A DNA stretch of 50,225 nucleotides. Origin: Gammaproteobacteria bacterium (GTDB taxonomy: Bacteria > Pseudomonadota > Gammaproteobacteria > S012-40). Made by a program: the position numbers and the translations under genes. The stretch covers positions 91,853 through 142,077 of the forward strand of contig JALUUH010000053.1 of NCBI GenBank assembly GCA_027021445.1, written 5' to 3'. The notes beneath the pieces were generated by a model, which saw only the letters and a program-made list of their open reading frames with translations, was not told the DNA's origin and ran no database searches. Below are positions 19,913 to 30,925 of this stretch, one piece after another; within the stretch, counting starts at the first letter, position 1; each line of letters begins with the position of its first letter.

Positions 19913-21043
19913 CCCATTTTTTCGAAATGGAGAGTGCTGTTTCAATGTCTCAATATGCTCTAGTACCGCCTTCTGTTCAAGCGCGAGATGACGTTTGATG
20001 GCGTGCTTGAAATCTGCATCACGTATCCAATGAGTTGACCATGTTGCGGTGGGCAGAAAACCTCGGCTTATTTTATGTAGGCCTTGTGCGCCGGGTTCAA
20101 ATTTATACAGTTTTTCCTTGATGGCGTATTCGATGCCTTGATAATAACATAATTCAAAATGCAAGCTGTCGAAAGCTTGTTTACACCCCCAATGACGGCC
20201 AAATAGTGTGTCTTGATTGCGGAAACAAATGGCAGCGGCGACATATTCTTGTTGATAGAGCGCCGTTATGACCACAATATTTTCCCCCATCTTTTCTGAT
20301 AATTCGATAAAAAACTCCAGACTTAAGGTGGGAACACCACCTTTTTTAAAAAAGGTTTCTGCGTAAAACGGGTAAATAAGCGCCCAAGTTCGTCGATCCA
20401 TATCCGCCCCGTGCAAAACTTCAATTTGTATGCCCGTGGCTGCAACTTTTTGTCTTTCTTTGCGTACATTTTTGCGCTTTCGAGATGAAAAATGCGTTAG
20501 AAAATCATCGAAATTGGTATAGTTGTTGTTAGTCCAATGGAACTGGCAATCTACACGATGCAATAGGCCTTCGTTGATCATTAATTGTTTATCTTCGAGA
20601 GAAGGAAATAGGCAATGCCAGGATGATATGTTTTGCTCAGCAGCGTATTGGATGATTTTTTGGATGAATTGCTTTTTTAAAACCATTGAATCGTTGTTAA
20701 TAAACAGCCTTTTCCCAGTAACAGGAGTATATGGAATACAGCTAACGAGCTTAGGATAATATGCCCTACCGGTTCGTTGCAGAGCATCTGCCCAGGCCCA
20801 GTCGAAGACGAATTCACCGTAGGAGTTTAGTTTTAAGTATTGCGGCAGAATACCGATGATTTCATTGTTGGGATTTCGCCATACCAAGTGACGAGGTAGC
20901 CAACCTAATTCAGGCCCCACACAATGATGTTTTTCGAGTGCGGATAAAAATGGATAGCTATAAAAGGGGTGAGCATCTGCTACGATGGCTTGCCAAGAAG
21001 CTTCGTCTATTTCCTGGATTTGAGTTAAAATTTGTAAAGTCAT
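19904..21043 (-). CDS. GNAT/FemAB-like N-acyltransferase of the COG3146 (DUF482) type
   Basis: 379 aa; SRKRKNVRKERQKV, RHWGCKQAFDSLHFELCYYQGIEYAI and FEPGAQGLHKISRGFLP motifs. Confidence 0.85.
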   Translation of the reverse strand: MTLQILTQIQEIDEASWQAIVADAHPFYSYPFLSALEKHHCVGPELGWLPRHLVWRNPNNEIIGILPQYLKLNSYGEFVFDWAWADALQRTGRAYYPKLVSCIPYTPVTGKRLFINNDSMVLKKQFIQKIIQYAAEQNISSWHCLFPSLEDKQLMINEGLLHRVDCQFHWTNNNYTNFDDFLTHFSSRKRKNVRKERQKVAATGIQIEVLHGADMDRRTWALIYPFYAETFFKKGGVPTLSLEFFIELSEKMGENIVVITALYQQEYVAAAICFRNQDTLFGRHWGCKQAFDSLHFELCYYQGIEYAIKEKLYKFEPGAQGLHKISRGFLPTATWSTHWIRDADFKHAIKRHLALEQKAVLEHIETLKQHSPFRKNGPK

Positions 21044-21063
21044 ATTTTTTGTGTTTTTAAATT

Positions 21064-21288
21064 ATGTATAGAACCGTGACAGTGTACCTGAATATTAATC
21101 AAGATGATTTGCTGCTTTATTATGAAGGAGCAGTCTCCGAAGTGATCACACGTGATAGTAATGGACTAAAAATTCAATTTCCTATTTCTATTCTTAGACC
21201 CTTTGTTCTGCATGGCGGAGTTCGTGGTCGTTTTGAAATTTGCTTTGATAGTGCAAATAAATTTATTGATATAAAGAGAGTTTCTTAA
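21064..21288 (+). CDS. DUF2835-like small protein
   Basis: 74 aa; YYEGAVSEVITRDSNGLKIQFPISILRPFVLHGGVRGRFEICFD. Confidence 0.8.
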   Translation: MYRTVTVYLNINQDDLLLYYEGAVSEVITRDSNGLKIQFPISILRPFVLHGGVRGRFEICFDSANKFIDIKRVS

Positions 21289-21296
21289 ATATTCGA

Positions 21297-22790
21297 ATGC
21301 TATTTATAAATGTAATATTTCGACAGCTTTGGCCTAGAGTTAACATGAATACTATGCTGGAAAGAATACGAATGACTCAAGTTGGGTTTATGGTATTCAT
21401 GTTTTTTTCTATGGTTGCTCATTCCACTGAGCTGCCTTCTGGGTCGGAGCGCAGACCTGATTTATCGGTTGATCCCTTTGAGAGCACACGGGAAGCTATA
21501 AATAAACTGCCATCACCTGCTACTGGCAAAGATGAAAAAGAACAAGTAGCACCGCTTGGTTCAGATAAATTTCTCGAGTTAAAAGTGCTGTCGCCGCTCG
21601 AGCCAAAAGATACATTGCGACTCGATAGCGCTGAAGGCAAGGCGATAACTCAGGGTTTGTCGCTAACGATGGATTATTTTTCTCTTGTATCCGGTGGTGA
21701 TCCAAGTAAAGATATTAACTCTGGAAGCGCACTACTCTCCCAATATTTTATGCAAATAAATTCTTCGGGTTTAGGTTTATGGCGTAATGGCGTCTTATAT
21801 TCTCAACTTTCATTTTATGTGCCCGGAACTAACAGTCCAAGCGGAATAGTGGGTGACTTTAATGGCATGAGTAATATTGACAATGGAAATGAAAGCGTCG
21901 TTAAACTATTTCAGCTTTGGTATAAGCAGGGCTTTTCTTATAGCAAGTCTGATATTTTATTTGGGTTACACAGTATTGATACAGAGTTTTATCGGACGAA
22001 GTATAGTCGATTATTTGTCAATAATTCTTTTCGCATGGGAACAGGACTTCGGTCAGTTGCTAAACCGTCCGCTTATCCAAACACTTCATTGGGTGTGCGT
22101 TATAAATCCAAGCTGCTTGCAGATTCCTATATTCAGGCAGGGATTTATGATGGAAGCCCTACGCTAGGTAGTGATCCTAGAGACTTAAGAATTAATAAAC
22201 GCGAGGGAAGCTTTAATATTGTGGAAACCGGCATAGTACAGAGCGCTCAGGACAAAACTGAGTATCTTAAACTTGCTTTAGGTGCCTGGTATTTATATCA
22301 AAATATAACTGAATTTGCAGGCTTATCAGAAAATTTTGATGCAGTGGGAAATCGTGGGCAATTTAATGAGCCAGGAATAGGCGGTTTATATTTTATTGGA
22401 GAAGGTGCTGTAGGCGACTCACTAGGTTTGTTTGTTGTAGCGGGACAAACAGAATCTCGAATAGCGAGGGTAAATCGGTTTGCAGCACTCGGGCTCAATT
22501 TCAGTGGCTTGATTCCTGGACGCCCTATTGATGTCTTGGGAATTGGGGTTGCGCATAGTCGGCAAAGCGCTGCGTTTATTCAGGCTAACGAAGCGGTGGA
22601 TTTTGATAATAATGGTGTGGCTGATGATTGTTGCTTTGTCGCAGAAACAACTTTGGAACTAACGTATAAGGTCAAAGTCACTAAATGGCTAGTGATTCAG
22701 CCTGATTTTCAATTTATTCATCAGCCTGCTATGTCCTATTTTTTGGGTAATACTTACGTAGTCGGTTTAAGATTACAGTCTGTGTTTTAA
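21297..22790 (+). CDS. Outer-membrane carbohydrate porin, OprB-like
   Basis: 497 aa; signal peptide (start may be MTQVGFMVFMFF), beta-rich sequence ending ...LRLQSVF with a terminal aromatic. Confidence 0.72.
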   Translation: MLFINVIFRQLWPRVNMNTMLERIRMTQVGFMVFMFFSMVAHSTELPSGSERRPDLSVDPFESTREAINKLPSPATGKDEKEQVAPLGSDKFLELKVLSPLEPKDTLRLDSAEGKAITQGLSLTMDYFSLVSGGDPSKDINSGSALLSQYFMQINSSGLGLWRNGVLYSQLSFYVPGTNSPSGIVGDFNGMSNIDNGNESVVKLFQLWYKQGFSYSKSDILFGLHSIDTEFYRTKYSRLFVNNSFRMGTGLRSVAKPSAYPNTSLGVRYKSKLLADSYIQAGIYDGSPTLGSDPRDLRINKREGSFNIVETGIVQSAQDKTEYLKLALGAWYLYQNITEFAGLSENFDAVGNRGQFNEPGIGGLYFIGEGAVGDSLGLFVVAGQTESRIARVNRFAALGLNFSGLIPGRPIDVLGIGVAHSRQSAAFIQANEAVDFDNNGVADDCCFVAETTLELTYKVKVTKWLVIQPDFQFIHQPAMSYFLGNTYVVGLRLQSVF

Positions 22791-22848
22791 ATCTTGCGTG
22801 AGTTCTAAAAAGACAGGCAATACCTTGTGTACTGCCCGTTCCTTAGTA

Positions 22849-23733
22849 TTAATTCGCTTGCAATGCCCTAATGCGTTCTTCAAGTGGTGGATGTGAACTA
22901 AACATTTTTTTCAAGCCAGTGCCTAGGCCACCGGAAATACCAAACGCAACAAGCTGATCAGGCATTGTAGACGGCTGACCTGATGCACGTTGTAGTGCTT
23001 GTAATGCTGAAATCATTTTTTCTTTTCCGGCGAGCTGAGCACCGCCTTCATCGGCTTTAAATTCACGTTTGCGGCTAAACCACATCACAATAGAGCTTGC
23101 CAGTACACCTAAGATGACTTCAGCGATGATTGCCGTTATCCAGAACGCCGGACCATGTCCGCTTTCATTTTTGAAAACGACTCTATCTACGATGTGCCCA
23201 ATGATCCGCGAAAGGAAAATGACAAAGGTATTCACCACACCTTGGATAAGTGCCAGGGTGATCATGTCGCCATTTGCGATATGGGCAACCTCGTGACCGA
23301 TGACTGCTTCTACTTCATCTGAGTTCATATTTTGCAATAAGCCGGTACTCACCGCAACGAGGGCTTTATTGCGCGAGGCTCCCGTGGCAAAAGCGTTAGG
23401 TTCTGGTGAGTCAAATACAGCGACTTCAGGCATTCCAATGCCTGCTTCTTGAGCATGTCTTTTGACGGTTTCAAACAGCCATTGCTCAGTTTGGTTGCTA
23501 GGCGTTTCAATCACCTGAGCGCCGGTCATGCGTTTCGCGCTCCATTTAGAGATAGCTAAGGAAATAAGCGAGCCGCCAAATCCAAATACCGCTGAAAATA
23601 TCAGCAATGAATTAAAGTCGATGCCAGAACCTTGCTCATCTAGAATTGAATCTACACCTAGGATTCGCAAAGAAATACTCAAGACCAAAACGATGGCTAG
23701 GTTGGTGACTAAAAACAGGAAAATCCGCTTCAT
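22849..23733 (-). CDS. htpX: Protease HtpX
   Basis: 294 aa; [14 protein letters not shown] zinc-protease motif. Confidence 0.96.
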   Translation of the reverse strand: MKRIFLFLVTNLAIVLVLSISLRILGVDSILDEQGSGIDFNSLLIFSAVFGFGGSLISLAISKWSAKRMTGAQVIETPSNQTEQWLFETVKRHAQEAGIGMPEVAVFDSPEPNAFATGASRNKALVAVSTGLLQNMNSDEVEAVIGHEVAHIANGDMITLALIQGVVNTFVIFLSRIIGHIVDRVVFKNESGHGPAFWITAIIAEVILGVLASSIVMWFSRKREFKADEGGAQLAGKEKMISALQALQRASGQPSTMPDQLVAFGISGGLGTGLKKMFSSHPPLEERIRALQAN

Positions 23734-23934
23734 TTTTACCTCAAAATTATAGAGTTAATAAGGAGTGTATGACCGATCAATTAGGAAATCGATTCATTTT
23801 TTTGTTAGCTACGCTCATTTCTAAATGGGGTTGTCTTATCGTTTTTCAAGTCTTGAAACATCTGATTCAGTGATAACTCCTTGCTAATAATAAAGATAGT
23901 AAAAGCTTGCTTATTTTACGCTAAAGTTTTATTG

Positions 23935-24026
23935 GCCGAGGACGTTATACAGATTACAGAACGGATCCCTCCTCCCTCAGTCCGTTCTGAATTCTTCGCC
24001 GGAGCATATTTGCTCCGGCTTTTTTG
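23935..24026 (+). ncRNA. Candidate small RNA with C/U-rich loop and intrinsic terminator
   Basis: CAGAACGGA-TCCCTCCTCCCTCAG-TCCGTTCTG hairpin (23957-23989), short linker, then GCCGGAGCA-tatt-TGCTCCGGC-TTTTTT (23998-24025). No + strand gene reads into it; 5' end approximate. Confidence 0.6.
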
Positions 24027-24066
24027 TGTATTTTGAGAATGGAAAATTGGGTTTATTTTCATTTTA

Positions 24067-25680
24067 TTATCTTTTAAATTTTACTTGTACTGTTCCTGAT
24101 TTATCCGCTTGTTCTTCCCAAAGTGCGATCGCTTTATCTTGGTAAATATACAAACTGCTGTTACTTATTTGCCCCCCGCTGGTAATTGTTGTTAGCCCAG
24201 ATAATCCCGTGCGTGCTGAATAGTTTTTGCTTAACAGAGCAAAACCAGAATTAGTCACTGGGTTCTGATATTGGCGCCAGGTAATCATTACGCTGTTATT
24301 GGCTTGGGTATATATTCTTGGCTGGTTTGCATCGTATACGTTGTCATTTTCCAATAATGATGCTGCCCCCCATGCATTAGCATTGGTGTCGTATACGCTA
24401 ATATAAATATTACTAACCTCGGTAGTGTTGTTCCTATCAAGGTCTTTAATATCTTCTTGTTCCCAGGTGGCAATAATACTTGTATTGGCGGCGTGAATAT
24501 CGGGATTTTGGGCTTGCAATTCACTGTTTTCAATAAGACCTGGGGTTCCCCAAGACATTGAATCAATATTAAATCTGCTTGCCCAGATACTTTCAGTACT
24601 GGTTCTGTCTTCTGAATCAGTTTGTTGCCAGATTAGCCACGCATTACCCGCACTATCAGAGCTAATACTCGGGTTTGTTGCATTACCCGAGTCGTTACTA
24701 ATGACGGTTGATGTTGATTCCCAGACACCCCCTGTATAACGTATTGCATAAATACGATCCAGCGAGAATCCCGCAAATCCATGATCGACGGACTGCCAAG
24801 TAATAAACGCATTGTTTAACCCATCAATACTCAGTTTGAATGATTCGACATCAATTATTGCGTCTGATATTCGCGCGGGTGAAACCCAAGTATTATCAGC
24901 GGCCATATAATGGCTCGCATAAAGAGTGTATATGGATGAGGCTGCATCCCATTGTCGCCAGACGGCTATCGCATTATTTGCGCTGTCTAATTCCAGGGTG
25001 ACATTCTTCGCTATTTCTGTGCTTAAATCGAGAACAATTGGAGTAGACCATGTTGCTGTTGATGTGCTGAAACGAGCAGTCCAAACACTGGTTATTACGG
25101 GCCCGCATTGGATTTGAGTGCTTTCATTATTGCAAGTGGTTGCGGAGTTTTCAGTAGCAAGATCAATTTGCTGCCACACAGCAATAGCGTCGCCATTGCT
25201 ATCCATTCTTACTTGCGGATCGATTGCCGGTAATATTCCGCTATTTTCTGAACTTGATATAAGGTCGTTAGCGCTATTGCCATCATTGTCGTTGATTTTT
25301 TTTATAGTATGAGTCTCAACCCATGTTCCATTGTGTAATGTGACGGGAGCAGTCCAGACTTTTGATTCAGCACGGTAGAAGCTGTACAGCAAGCTATTGC
25401 GTCCGAACTGATAAAACGTGGAAAATGCGTCGACTTCTGTGAGATTGATATTGGCAGGGTCTTCGCGCTCTTCATAAGCGGTTTGTTGCCATATCGCAAT
25501 GACATTCTGATTAGCGTCAATGGATCCAGTAGCCGAGCCAATGTCAGTTTTCTGACTTACACTAAATGTTTTTGTCCAAGCGTTATCGCCCACACCAAAG
25601 CTGCACGAGAAGGCAAAAAGACAGGCAATGATAAGGACTCCTAATCGGATAATTTTTTGCGGTGCAAAACACGTAGTCAT
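24067..25680 (-). CDS. Secreted/lipoprotein repeat protein of unknown function (beta-propeller-like)
   Basis: 537 aa; signal with CLFAFSC; repeated xAxxxW[QR]Q / WxTPxLI motifs. Confidence 0.6.
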   Translation of the reverse strand: MTTCFAPQKIIRLGVLIIACLFAFSCSFGVGDNAWTKTFSVSQKTDIGSATGSIDANQNVIAIWQQTAYEEREDPANINLTEVDAFSTFYQFGRNSLLYSFYRAESKVWTAPVTLHNGTWVETHTIKKINDNDGNSANDLISSSENSGILPAIDPQVRMDSNGDAIAVWQQIDLATENSATTCNNESTQIQCGPVITSVWTARFSTSTATWSTPIVLDLSTEIAKNVTLELDSANNAIAVWRQWDAASSIYTLYASHYMAADNTWVSPARISDAIIDVESFKLSIDGLNNAFITWQSVDHGFAGFSLDRIYAIRYTGGVWESTSTVISNDSGNATNPSISSDSAGNAWLIWQQTDSEDRTSTESIWASRFNIDSMSWGTPGLIENSELQAQNPDIHAANTSIIATWEQEDIKDLDRNNTTEVSNIYISVYDTNANAWGAASLLENDNVYDANQPRIYTQANNSVMITWRQYQNPVTNSGFALLSKNYSARTGLSGLTTITSGGQISNSSLYIYQDKAIALWEEQADKSGTVQVKFKR

Positions 25681-25860
25681 TTATTTTATCCTTGTTATAA
25701 AAGCTGTCGGTATCCTATCACGATCTAAGGTATTTATTAAAAGCGCGTATTTATGGGTTGCTGTATTATTGCTTTCGTCTGAAGGGCTTTGTATAAATAA
25801 TCGGCTAATACGATTTTTTTGCACGTAATTCAGAATAAGGCTAAAGGGAGTTTGGAATCA

Positions 25861-26748
25861 ATGTCAGAATGGCGAAATATTGAACAGATTATTACCCGTT
25901 ATATGGGGGAGTCTTATTCTGTCCAGAGTGTTTCTAAAGTTGCGGGCGGCAGCATTAATTCGAGCTATGTGCTCGCGGATGCAAGCGGACAAAAATATTT
26001 TGTGAAAACAAATAAAACAGAATTACACGAGATGTTTGTTGCTGAAACGAGAGGGTTGGCGGAAATAGGAAATACGCAAACTATAGGTGTTCCTAAGTTT
26101 GTTGGAGAAGGCAAGGATTCACGGCAATCTTTTTTAATCTTAGAATTTCTTGAGCTGGCTGCATCATCTCGGCGTTCGACAATTGATTTTGCAGAGCAAT
26201 TAGCACGTATGCATCGGTGTACAAAAAAACAATATGGTTGGTACCAGAATAATACGATTGGCTCGACGCAACAGATCAATACTCACACAGCAGAGTGGGT
26301 TTCTTTTTGGCAGGAGCATCGCTTAGGGTTCCAGTTAGCATTAGCGGAAAGCAATGGCTATGGCCAGCGTTTGCAAATAAAAGGGGACAAGTTATTAGCG
26401 AATATCCCTGTATTTTTTAATAACCATTTTCCGGAAGCTTCTTTGCTACATGGAGATTTATGGTCAGGTAATTACGGATTTACCCGTGATGGGCATCCTG
26501 TCATTTTTGATCCTGCCGTATATTACGGGGATAGGGAAGCAGATATTGCAATGACTGAGTTGTTTGGCAACTTTGGGCGCGACTTCTATGCTTCGTATAA
26601 TAATGCTTTCCCATTATCAGCGGATTATGCGGTGAGGAAAGCCCTATATAACCTCTACCATATTCTGAATCACTTGAATTTATTTGGTGCAGGCTATTTG
26701 TCCCAGGCGGAATCGATGATTGATTATTTGCTGGCTGAAATTAGTTGA
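25861..26748 (+). CDS. Fructosamine kinase family protein
   Basis: MSEWRNIEQII start; LLHGDLWSGNYGF and DPAVYYGDREADIAMTELFG motifs. Confidence 0.92.
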   Translation: MSEWRNIEQIITRYMGESYSVQSVSKVAGGSINSSYVLADASGQKYFVKTNKTELHEMFVAETRGLAEIGNTQTIGVPKFVGEGKDSRQSFLILEFLELAASSRRSTIDFAEQLARMHRCTKKQYGWYQNNTIGSTQQINTHTAEWVSFWQEHRLGFQLALAESNGYGQRLQIKGDKLLANIPVFFNNHFPEASLLHGDLWSGNYGFTRDGHPVIFDPAVYYGDREADIAMTELFGNFGRDFYASYNNAFPLSADYAVRKALYNLYHILNHLNLFGAGYLSQAESMIDYLLAEIS

Positions 26749-27175
26749 ATTAATGAGCATCAAAAACATTCGCAATGGGCATTGAGAGCGAAGAACAAAA
26801 CGACAAGCTTATAATGCGTTGAATATAAAAGAAATATATAATGAACGGCGAGAAACTGGCATGCAGACCTCATCAAAAAGTATGTGGGGGAAATATAGAG
26901 TGAAACTATATAGTCTCCTTATCGTCTCCTTAACTTAAACCTAGATTTCACAGTTGACCGCTCTTACCTGGCGGTAACTTATTGAAGTATATAGATTAAC
27001 TGCGCGCTTGGCATTTCAGCCTGTGGGTGAATCTCGCTACGAATCGAATGCCCCCCTTTGTGACGACGAAAAAGGCATTCTGAGCATTTCATTGTACAAT
27101 TCATCGTGGTGAGTACTAGCAGAAAAACCCTAAGGCGGTTACAATATCAAATTGATTAAAAAACAATCGGAGCAT

Positions 27176-28555
27176 ATGAGTAAGAAAGTTTTTATTAAAA
27201 CCCATGGATGCCAAATGAACGAGTATGATTCAGCTAAGATGTTGGATGTACTCAATGATTCACATGGAATGGAGTTAACTAACTCTCCGCAAAATGCTGA
27301 TCTAATCCTCATTAACACCTGTTCAATTCGCGAAAAAGCGCAAGAAAAAGTCTTCTCTCAGCTGGGAATGTGGCGTGAGCTAAAACAACAACGGCCGGAT
27401 TTGGTCATTGGTGTCGGCGGCTGTGTTGCGAGCCAAGAAGGCAAAGCTATCCGTGAACGAGCGCCTTATGTGGATTTAGTCTTTGGTCCGCAAACGTTAC
27501 ATCGCTTGCCCGAAATGTATGCGCAAAATATCAAGCATAAGCGAGCAGTTGTTGATATTTCATTTCCAGAAATTGAAAAATTTGATCGATTGCCGACCCC
27601 TCGTGCCGATGGCCCTACTGCCTTTGTTTCGATTATGGAAGGATGTAGTAAATATTGCACATTTTGCGTAGTTCCTTTCACGCGTGGTGAAGAAGTCAGT
27701 CGGCCGCTTGATGATGTACTCAATGAGATTGCTCTGTTGGCGCAACAAGGTGTGAGAGAAATAAATTTGCTGGGACAGAATGTAAATGCTTATCGTGGCA
27801 TTACGCATGACGGTGATAGTGCAGACCTTAGTTTATTGATGAATTATGTGGCATCGGTAGAGGGCATAGACAGAATTCGTTTTACCACTTCTCATCCCGT
27901 AGAGATGTCGGATAGTATTATTCAGGCATTTGCTGAAATCCCGGAGTTAGTGAGTCATTTACATCTGCCCGTGCAAAGTGGTTCCGACAGAATTTTAGCA
28001 GCAATGAAAAGAGGTCATACCGCTTTAGAATATAAATCTACGATTCGAAAATTGAGAAAAGCCCGCCCCGACCTCAGCTTGTCTTCAGATTTCATTATTG
28101 GATTTCCAGGAGAGACGGATGAAGATTTTGCAGCGAGCATGAATTTGATTGCAGACGTGAGCTTCGATCATTCCTTTAGTTTTGTCTATAGTGCACGACC
28201 CGGAACACCTGCATCGAGTTTTGACGATGATATTCCAATCGATGTGAAAAAAAAACGTCTTGCTATATTGCAAGCACGAATTTCTCAAATGGCGACACAG
28301 GTCAGTCAATCTATGTTACATACACGCCAGAGGGTGCTGGTGGAAGGCCCTTCAAGAAAAGACCCTGATCACCAACTAGCGGCACGAACCGAAAACAATC
28401 GAGTAGTAAACTTTGCTGGAAAGGCGGAGTTAATCGGATTTTTTGTTGATCTCAAAATAACGGAAGTGTTACCGAATTCTTTGCGTGGTGAGTTTATTAC
28501 GATCAATGATAAATTGGCAACGTCAATGCGTGCATTGGGGCATGAGGTTTCGTGA
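27176..28555 (+). CDS. miaB: tRNA-2-methylthio-N6-dimethylallyladenosine synthase
   Basis: [22 protein letters not shown]; radical-SAM [24 protein letters not shown] track opens at 27152. Confidence 0.96.
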   Translation: MSKKVFIKTHGCQMNEYDSAKMLDVLNDSHGMELTNSPQNADLILINTCSIREKAQEKVFSQLGMWRELKQQRPDLVIGVGGCVASQEGKAIRERAPYVDLVFGPQTLHRLPEMYAQNIKHKRAVVDISFPEIEKFDRLPTPRADGPTAFVSIMEGCSKYCTFCVVPFTRGEEVSRPLDDVLNEIALLAQQGVREINLLGQNVNAYRGITHDGDSADLSLLMNYVASVEGIDRIRFTTSHPVEMSDSIIQAFAEIPELVSHLHLPVQSGSDRILAAMKRGHTALEYKSTIRKLRKARPDLSLSSDFIIGFPGETDEDFAASMNLIADVSFDHSFSFVYSARPGTPASSFDDDIPIDVKKKRLAILQARISQMATQVSQSMLHTRQRVLVEGPSRKDPDHQLAARTENNRVVNFAGKAELIGFFVDLKITEVLPNSLRGEFITINDKLATSMRALGHEVS

Positions 28556-29577
28556 GTACAGATCTAGAATCAACTCCGCTAGATTCGTTTCCAGAATCAT
28601 CTGATGCGTCACTAATTTTAGCTAGCGATGTTTCTTTTGAACCGATTGACAATGTGGCATTGGCTAATCTATGTGGTCAATTTGATGAAAACCTCAAGCA
28701 AATTGAAAAAAGACTGGATGTTAGTATTAGTCATCGGGGTAACGCCTTTCGGGTTGAAGGTGGAGCTAAAAATACTCGCTTAGCACTTGCAACACTTAAT
28801 CACTTATATCAGCAATCGCAACAAATGGTTTTATCTCCAAAACAGGTGCAACAGTCATTGCAAGAATCCAATATGAATAATTTATTAGCTGTCAACAAAG
28901 ATGATGCTAAGTCGGAAACTTTGAAAATACGCCGTAAAGTCATTTTAACGCGTGGTGCGAATCAACGGCAATATATTGAAAAAATACGTAACCAGGATAT
29001 TAATTTTGGTATTGGCCCAGCCGGGACAGGTAAAACCTATTTGGCAGTGGCTTCGGCGGTTGAAGCATTAGAAAAAGAAGAAATTCGACGTATCATTTTG
29101 GTTCGTCCTGCGGTTGAGGCGGGTGAAAAGCTTGGGTTTCTGCCAGGCGACATGGCACAAAAAGTTGATCCCTATCTGCGGCCTTTATACGATGCATTGT
29201 ATGACATGATGGGATTTGAACAGGTGGGTAAACTAATTGAGCGCAATGTCATTGAAGTTGCACCCCTGGCATTTATGAGAGGCCGGACATTGAATGAGGC
29301 TTTTGTGATTCTGGATGAAGCTCAGAATACCACGATTGAGCAAATGAAAATGTTTCTAACGCGGATAGGTTTTGGTTCGACCATTATTGTTACTGGGGAT
29401 ATCACCCAAACTGACTTGCCGTCCCATTGCAAGTCTGGATTGCAACATGTGATGCATATTTTAAAAGATATAAAAAATATCAGTTTCACTTTTTTTGACC
29501 AAAAGGACGTCATGCGGCATCCGATTGTGCAGCAAGTCATTGCTGCATACGAAAAGAAAGAGAGAACAGATACTTAG
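28552..29577 (+). CDS. ybeZ: PhoH-family ATPase YbeZ
   Basis: 341 aa; [12 protein letters not shown] and [23 protein letters not shown]; 4-nt overlap with miaB. Confidence 0.95.
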   Translation: MSTDLESTPLDSFPESSDASLILASDVSFEPIDNVALANLCGQFDENLKQIEKRLDVSISHRGNAFRVEGGAKNTRLALATLNHLYQQSQQMVLSPKQVQQSLQESNMNNLLAVNKDDAKSETLKIRRKVILTRGANQRQYIEKIRNQDINFGIGPAGTGKTYLAVASAVEALEKEEIRRIILVRPAVEAGEKLGFLPGDMAQKVDPYLRPLYDALYDMMGFEQVGKLIERNVIEVAPLAFMRGRTLNEAFVILDEAQNTTIEQMKMFLTRIGFGSTIIVTGDITQTDLPSHCKSGLQHVMHILKDIKNISFTFFDQKDVMRHPIVQQVIAAYEKKERTDT

Positions 29578-29579
29578 CT

Positions 29580-30047
29580 GTGATAGACATTCAAATTGCA
29601 AGCTCAGATACCCATATTCCAAGCATTGATATGTTGACAGCTTGGGCAAGGGCAGCGGTTAATCTTTTTCCAGAAAATTGCGCGATGAGCATTCGTGTGA
29701 CGGATGAAAAAGAAATGATTCAGTTGAATAGAGATTATCGCCACATCGATAAAGCAACCAATGTATTGTCTTTCCCTGCTGAATTACCCGACGTAATAAA
29801 AGATGTCTTAGCAGAACCTTTGTTAGGTGATATTGTAATTTGTGCTACGATTATTGAGCGTGAAGCTTTTGAGCAGAATAAAAATCTGGAAGCACATTGG
29901 GCGCATATTGTTATTCACGGTACTTTACACTTGCTGGGGTATGATCACATAAAGGATGAAGAAGCGGAGAAAATGGAAACACTTGAAATAGAATTGTTAA
30001 GTCTATTTGGGTATGCGGATCCTTATAATGATAGGATTAAAGCATGA
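29580..30047 (+). CDS. ybeY: Endoribonuclease/rRNA maturation factor YbeY
   Basis: 155 aa from GTG; HIVIHGTLHLLGYDH metal-binding motif. Confidence 0.95.
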   Translation: MIDIQIASSDTHIPSIDMLTAWARAAVNLFPENCAMSIRVTDEKEMIQLNRDYRHIDKATNVLSFPAELPDVIKDVLAEPLLGDIVICATIIEREAFEQNKNLEAHWAHIVIHGTLHLLGYDHIKDEEAEKMETLEIELLSLFGYADPYNDRIKA

Positions 30048-30925
30048 TAAAGGAAGCTCGAACTAACAATCCAGAAGTAAAATCGTGGCTGGATAAAATC
30101 AGCCAAGCATTTGGCGGTGGTGAACCGAGAGACCGAGAACAGCTAATTGATTTATTACGCGAGTCTGAGCAGCGAAATTTACTCGACGCAGATGCACTTG
30201 CGATGATAGAGGGAGTATTGCAAGTCTCCGAAATGCACGTGCGTGATATTATGGTTCCGCGTTCACAGATGGTTGTGGTAGAACGAGACGTCCTTCTTAA
30301 GGAGTTTTTGCCCGCGATATTAGAGTCTGGGCATTCGCGCTTTCCAGTGATCGATGGGAACCGCGATGAGGTGATTGGAATTCTACTGGCCAAGGATTTG
30401 TTAACTTGTTTTGCGAATCAAAGTGAAGACACATTTGATATTCGCGATATTATGCGTTCACCAGTGTTTATTCCAGAAAGTAAAAGACTTAATGTGTTAT
30501 TGAAAGATTTTCGTTCTAATCGTAATCATATGGCGGTAGTCGCCGATGAATTTGGAGGTGTTGCGGGACTGGTGACGATTGAAGATGTTCTCGAGCAAAT
30601 AGTCGGTGAAATAGAAGACGAGTTTGACGTAGATGATGAGTCATTTATCAAATCTTATAATAGCGATATGTTTTCTGTTAAAGCATTGACTCCTATAGAA
30701 GACTTTAATGAACATTTTAATGCTGGCTTTAGCGATGAAGAGTTCGACACAATTGGCGGTCTGGTAATGAATAGTTTTGGACACTTACCAAGGCGCGATG
30801 AAATTACTGTGATTAAAGATCATTATCAATTTACGGTGTTGCGTGCAGACAATCGCCGTATCCATTTACTCAAATTACACATTCTTAACAATACAAAGAA
30901 AACTCAAAATCATTGTGAACATTAA
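30044..30925 (+). CDS. ybeX: CorC/HlyC-type CBS-domain protein YbeX
   Basis: 293 aa; VRDIMVPRSQM, AVVADEFGGVAGLVTIEDVLEQIVGEIEDE motifs. Confidence 0.94.
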   Translation: MIKEARTNNPEVKSWLDKISQAFGGGEPRDREQLIDLLRESEQRNLLDADALAMIEGVLQVSEMHVRDIMVPRSQMVVVERDVLLKEFLPAILESGHSRFPVIDGNRDEVIGILLAKDLLTCFANQSEDTFDIRDIMRSPVFIPESKRLNVLLKDFRSNRNHMAVVADEFGGVAGLVTIEDVLEQIVGEIEDEFDVDDESFIKSYNSDMFSVKALTPIEDFNEHFNAGFSDEEFDTIGGLVMNSFGHLPRRDEITVIKDHYQFTVLRADNRRIHLLKLHILNNTKKTQNHCEH

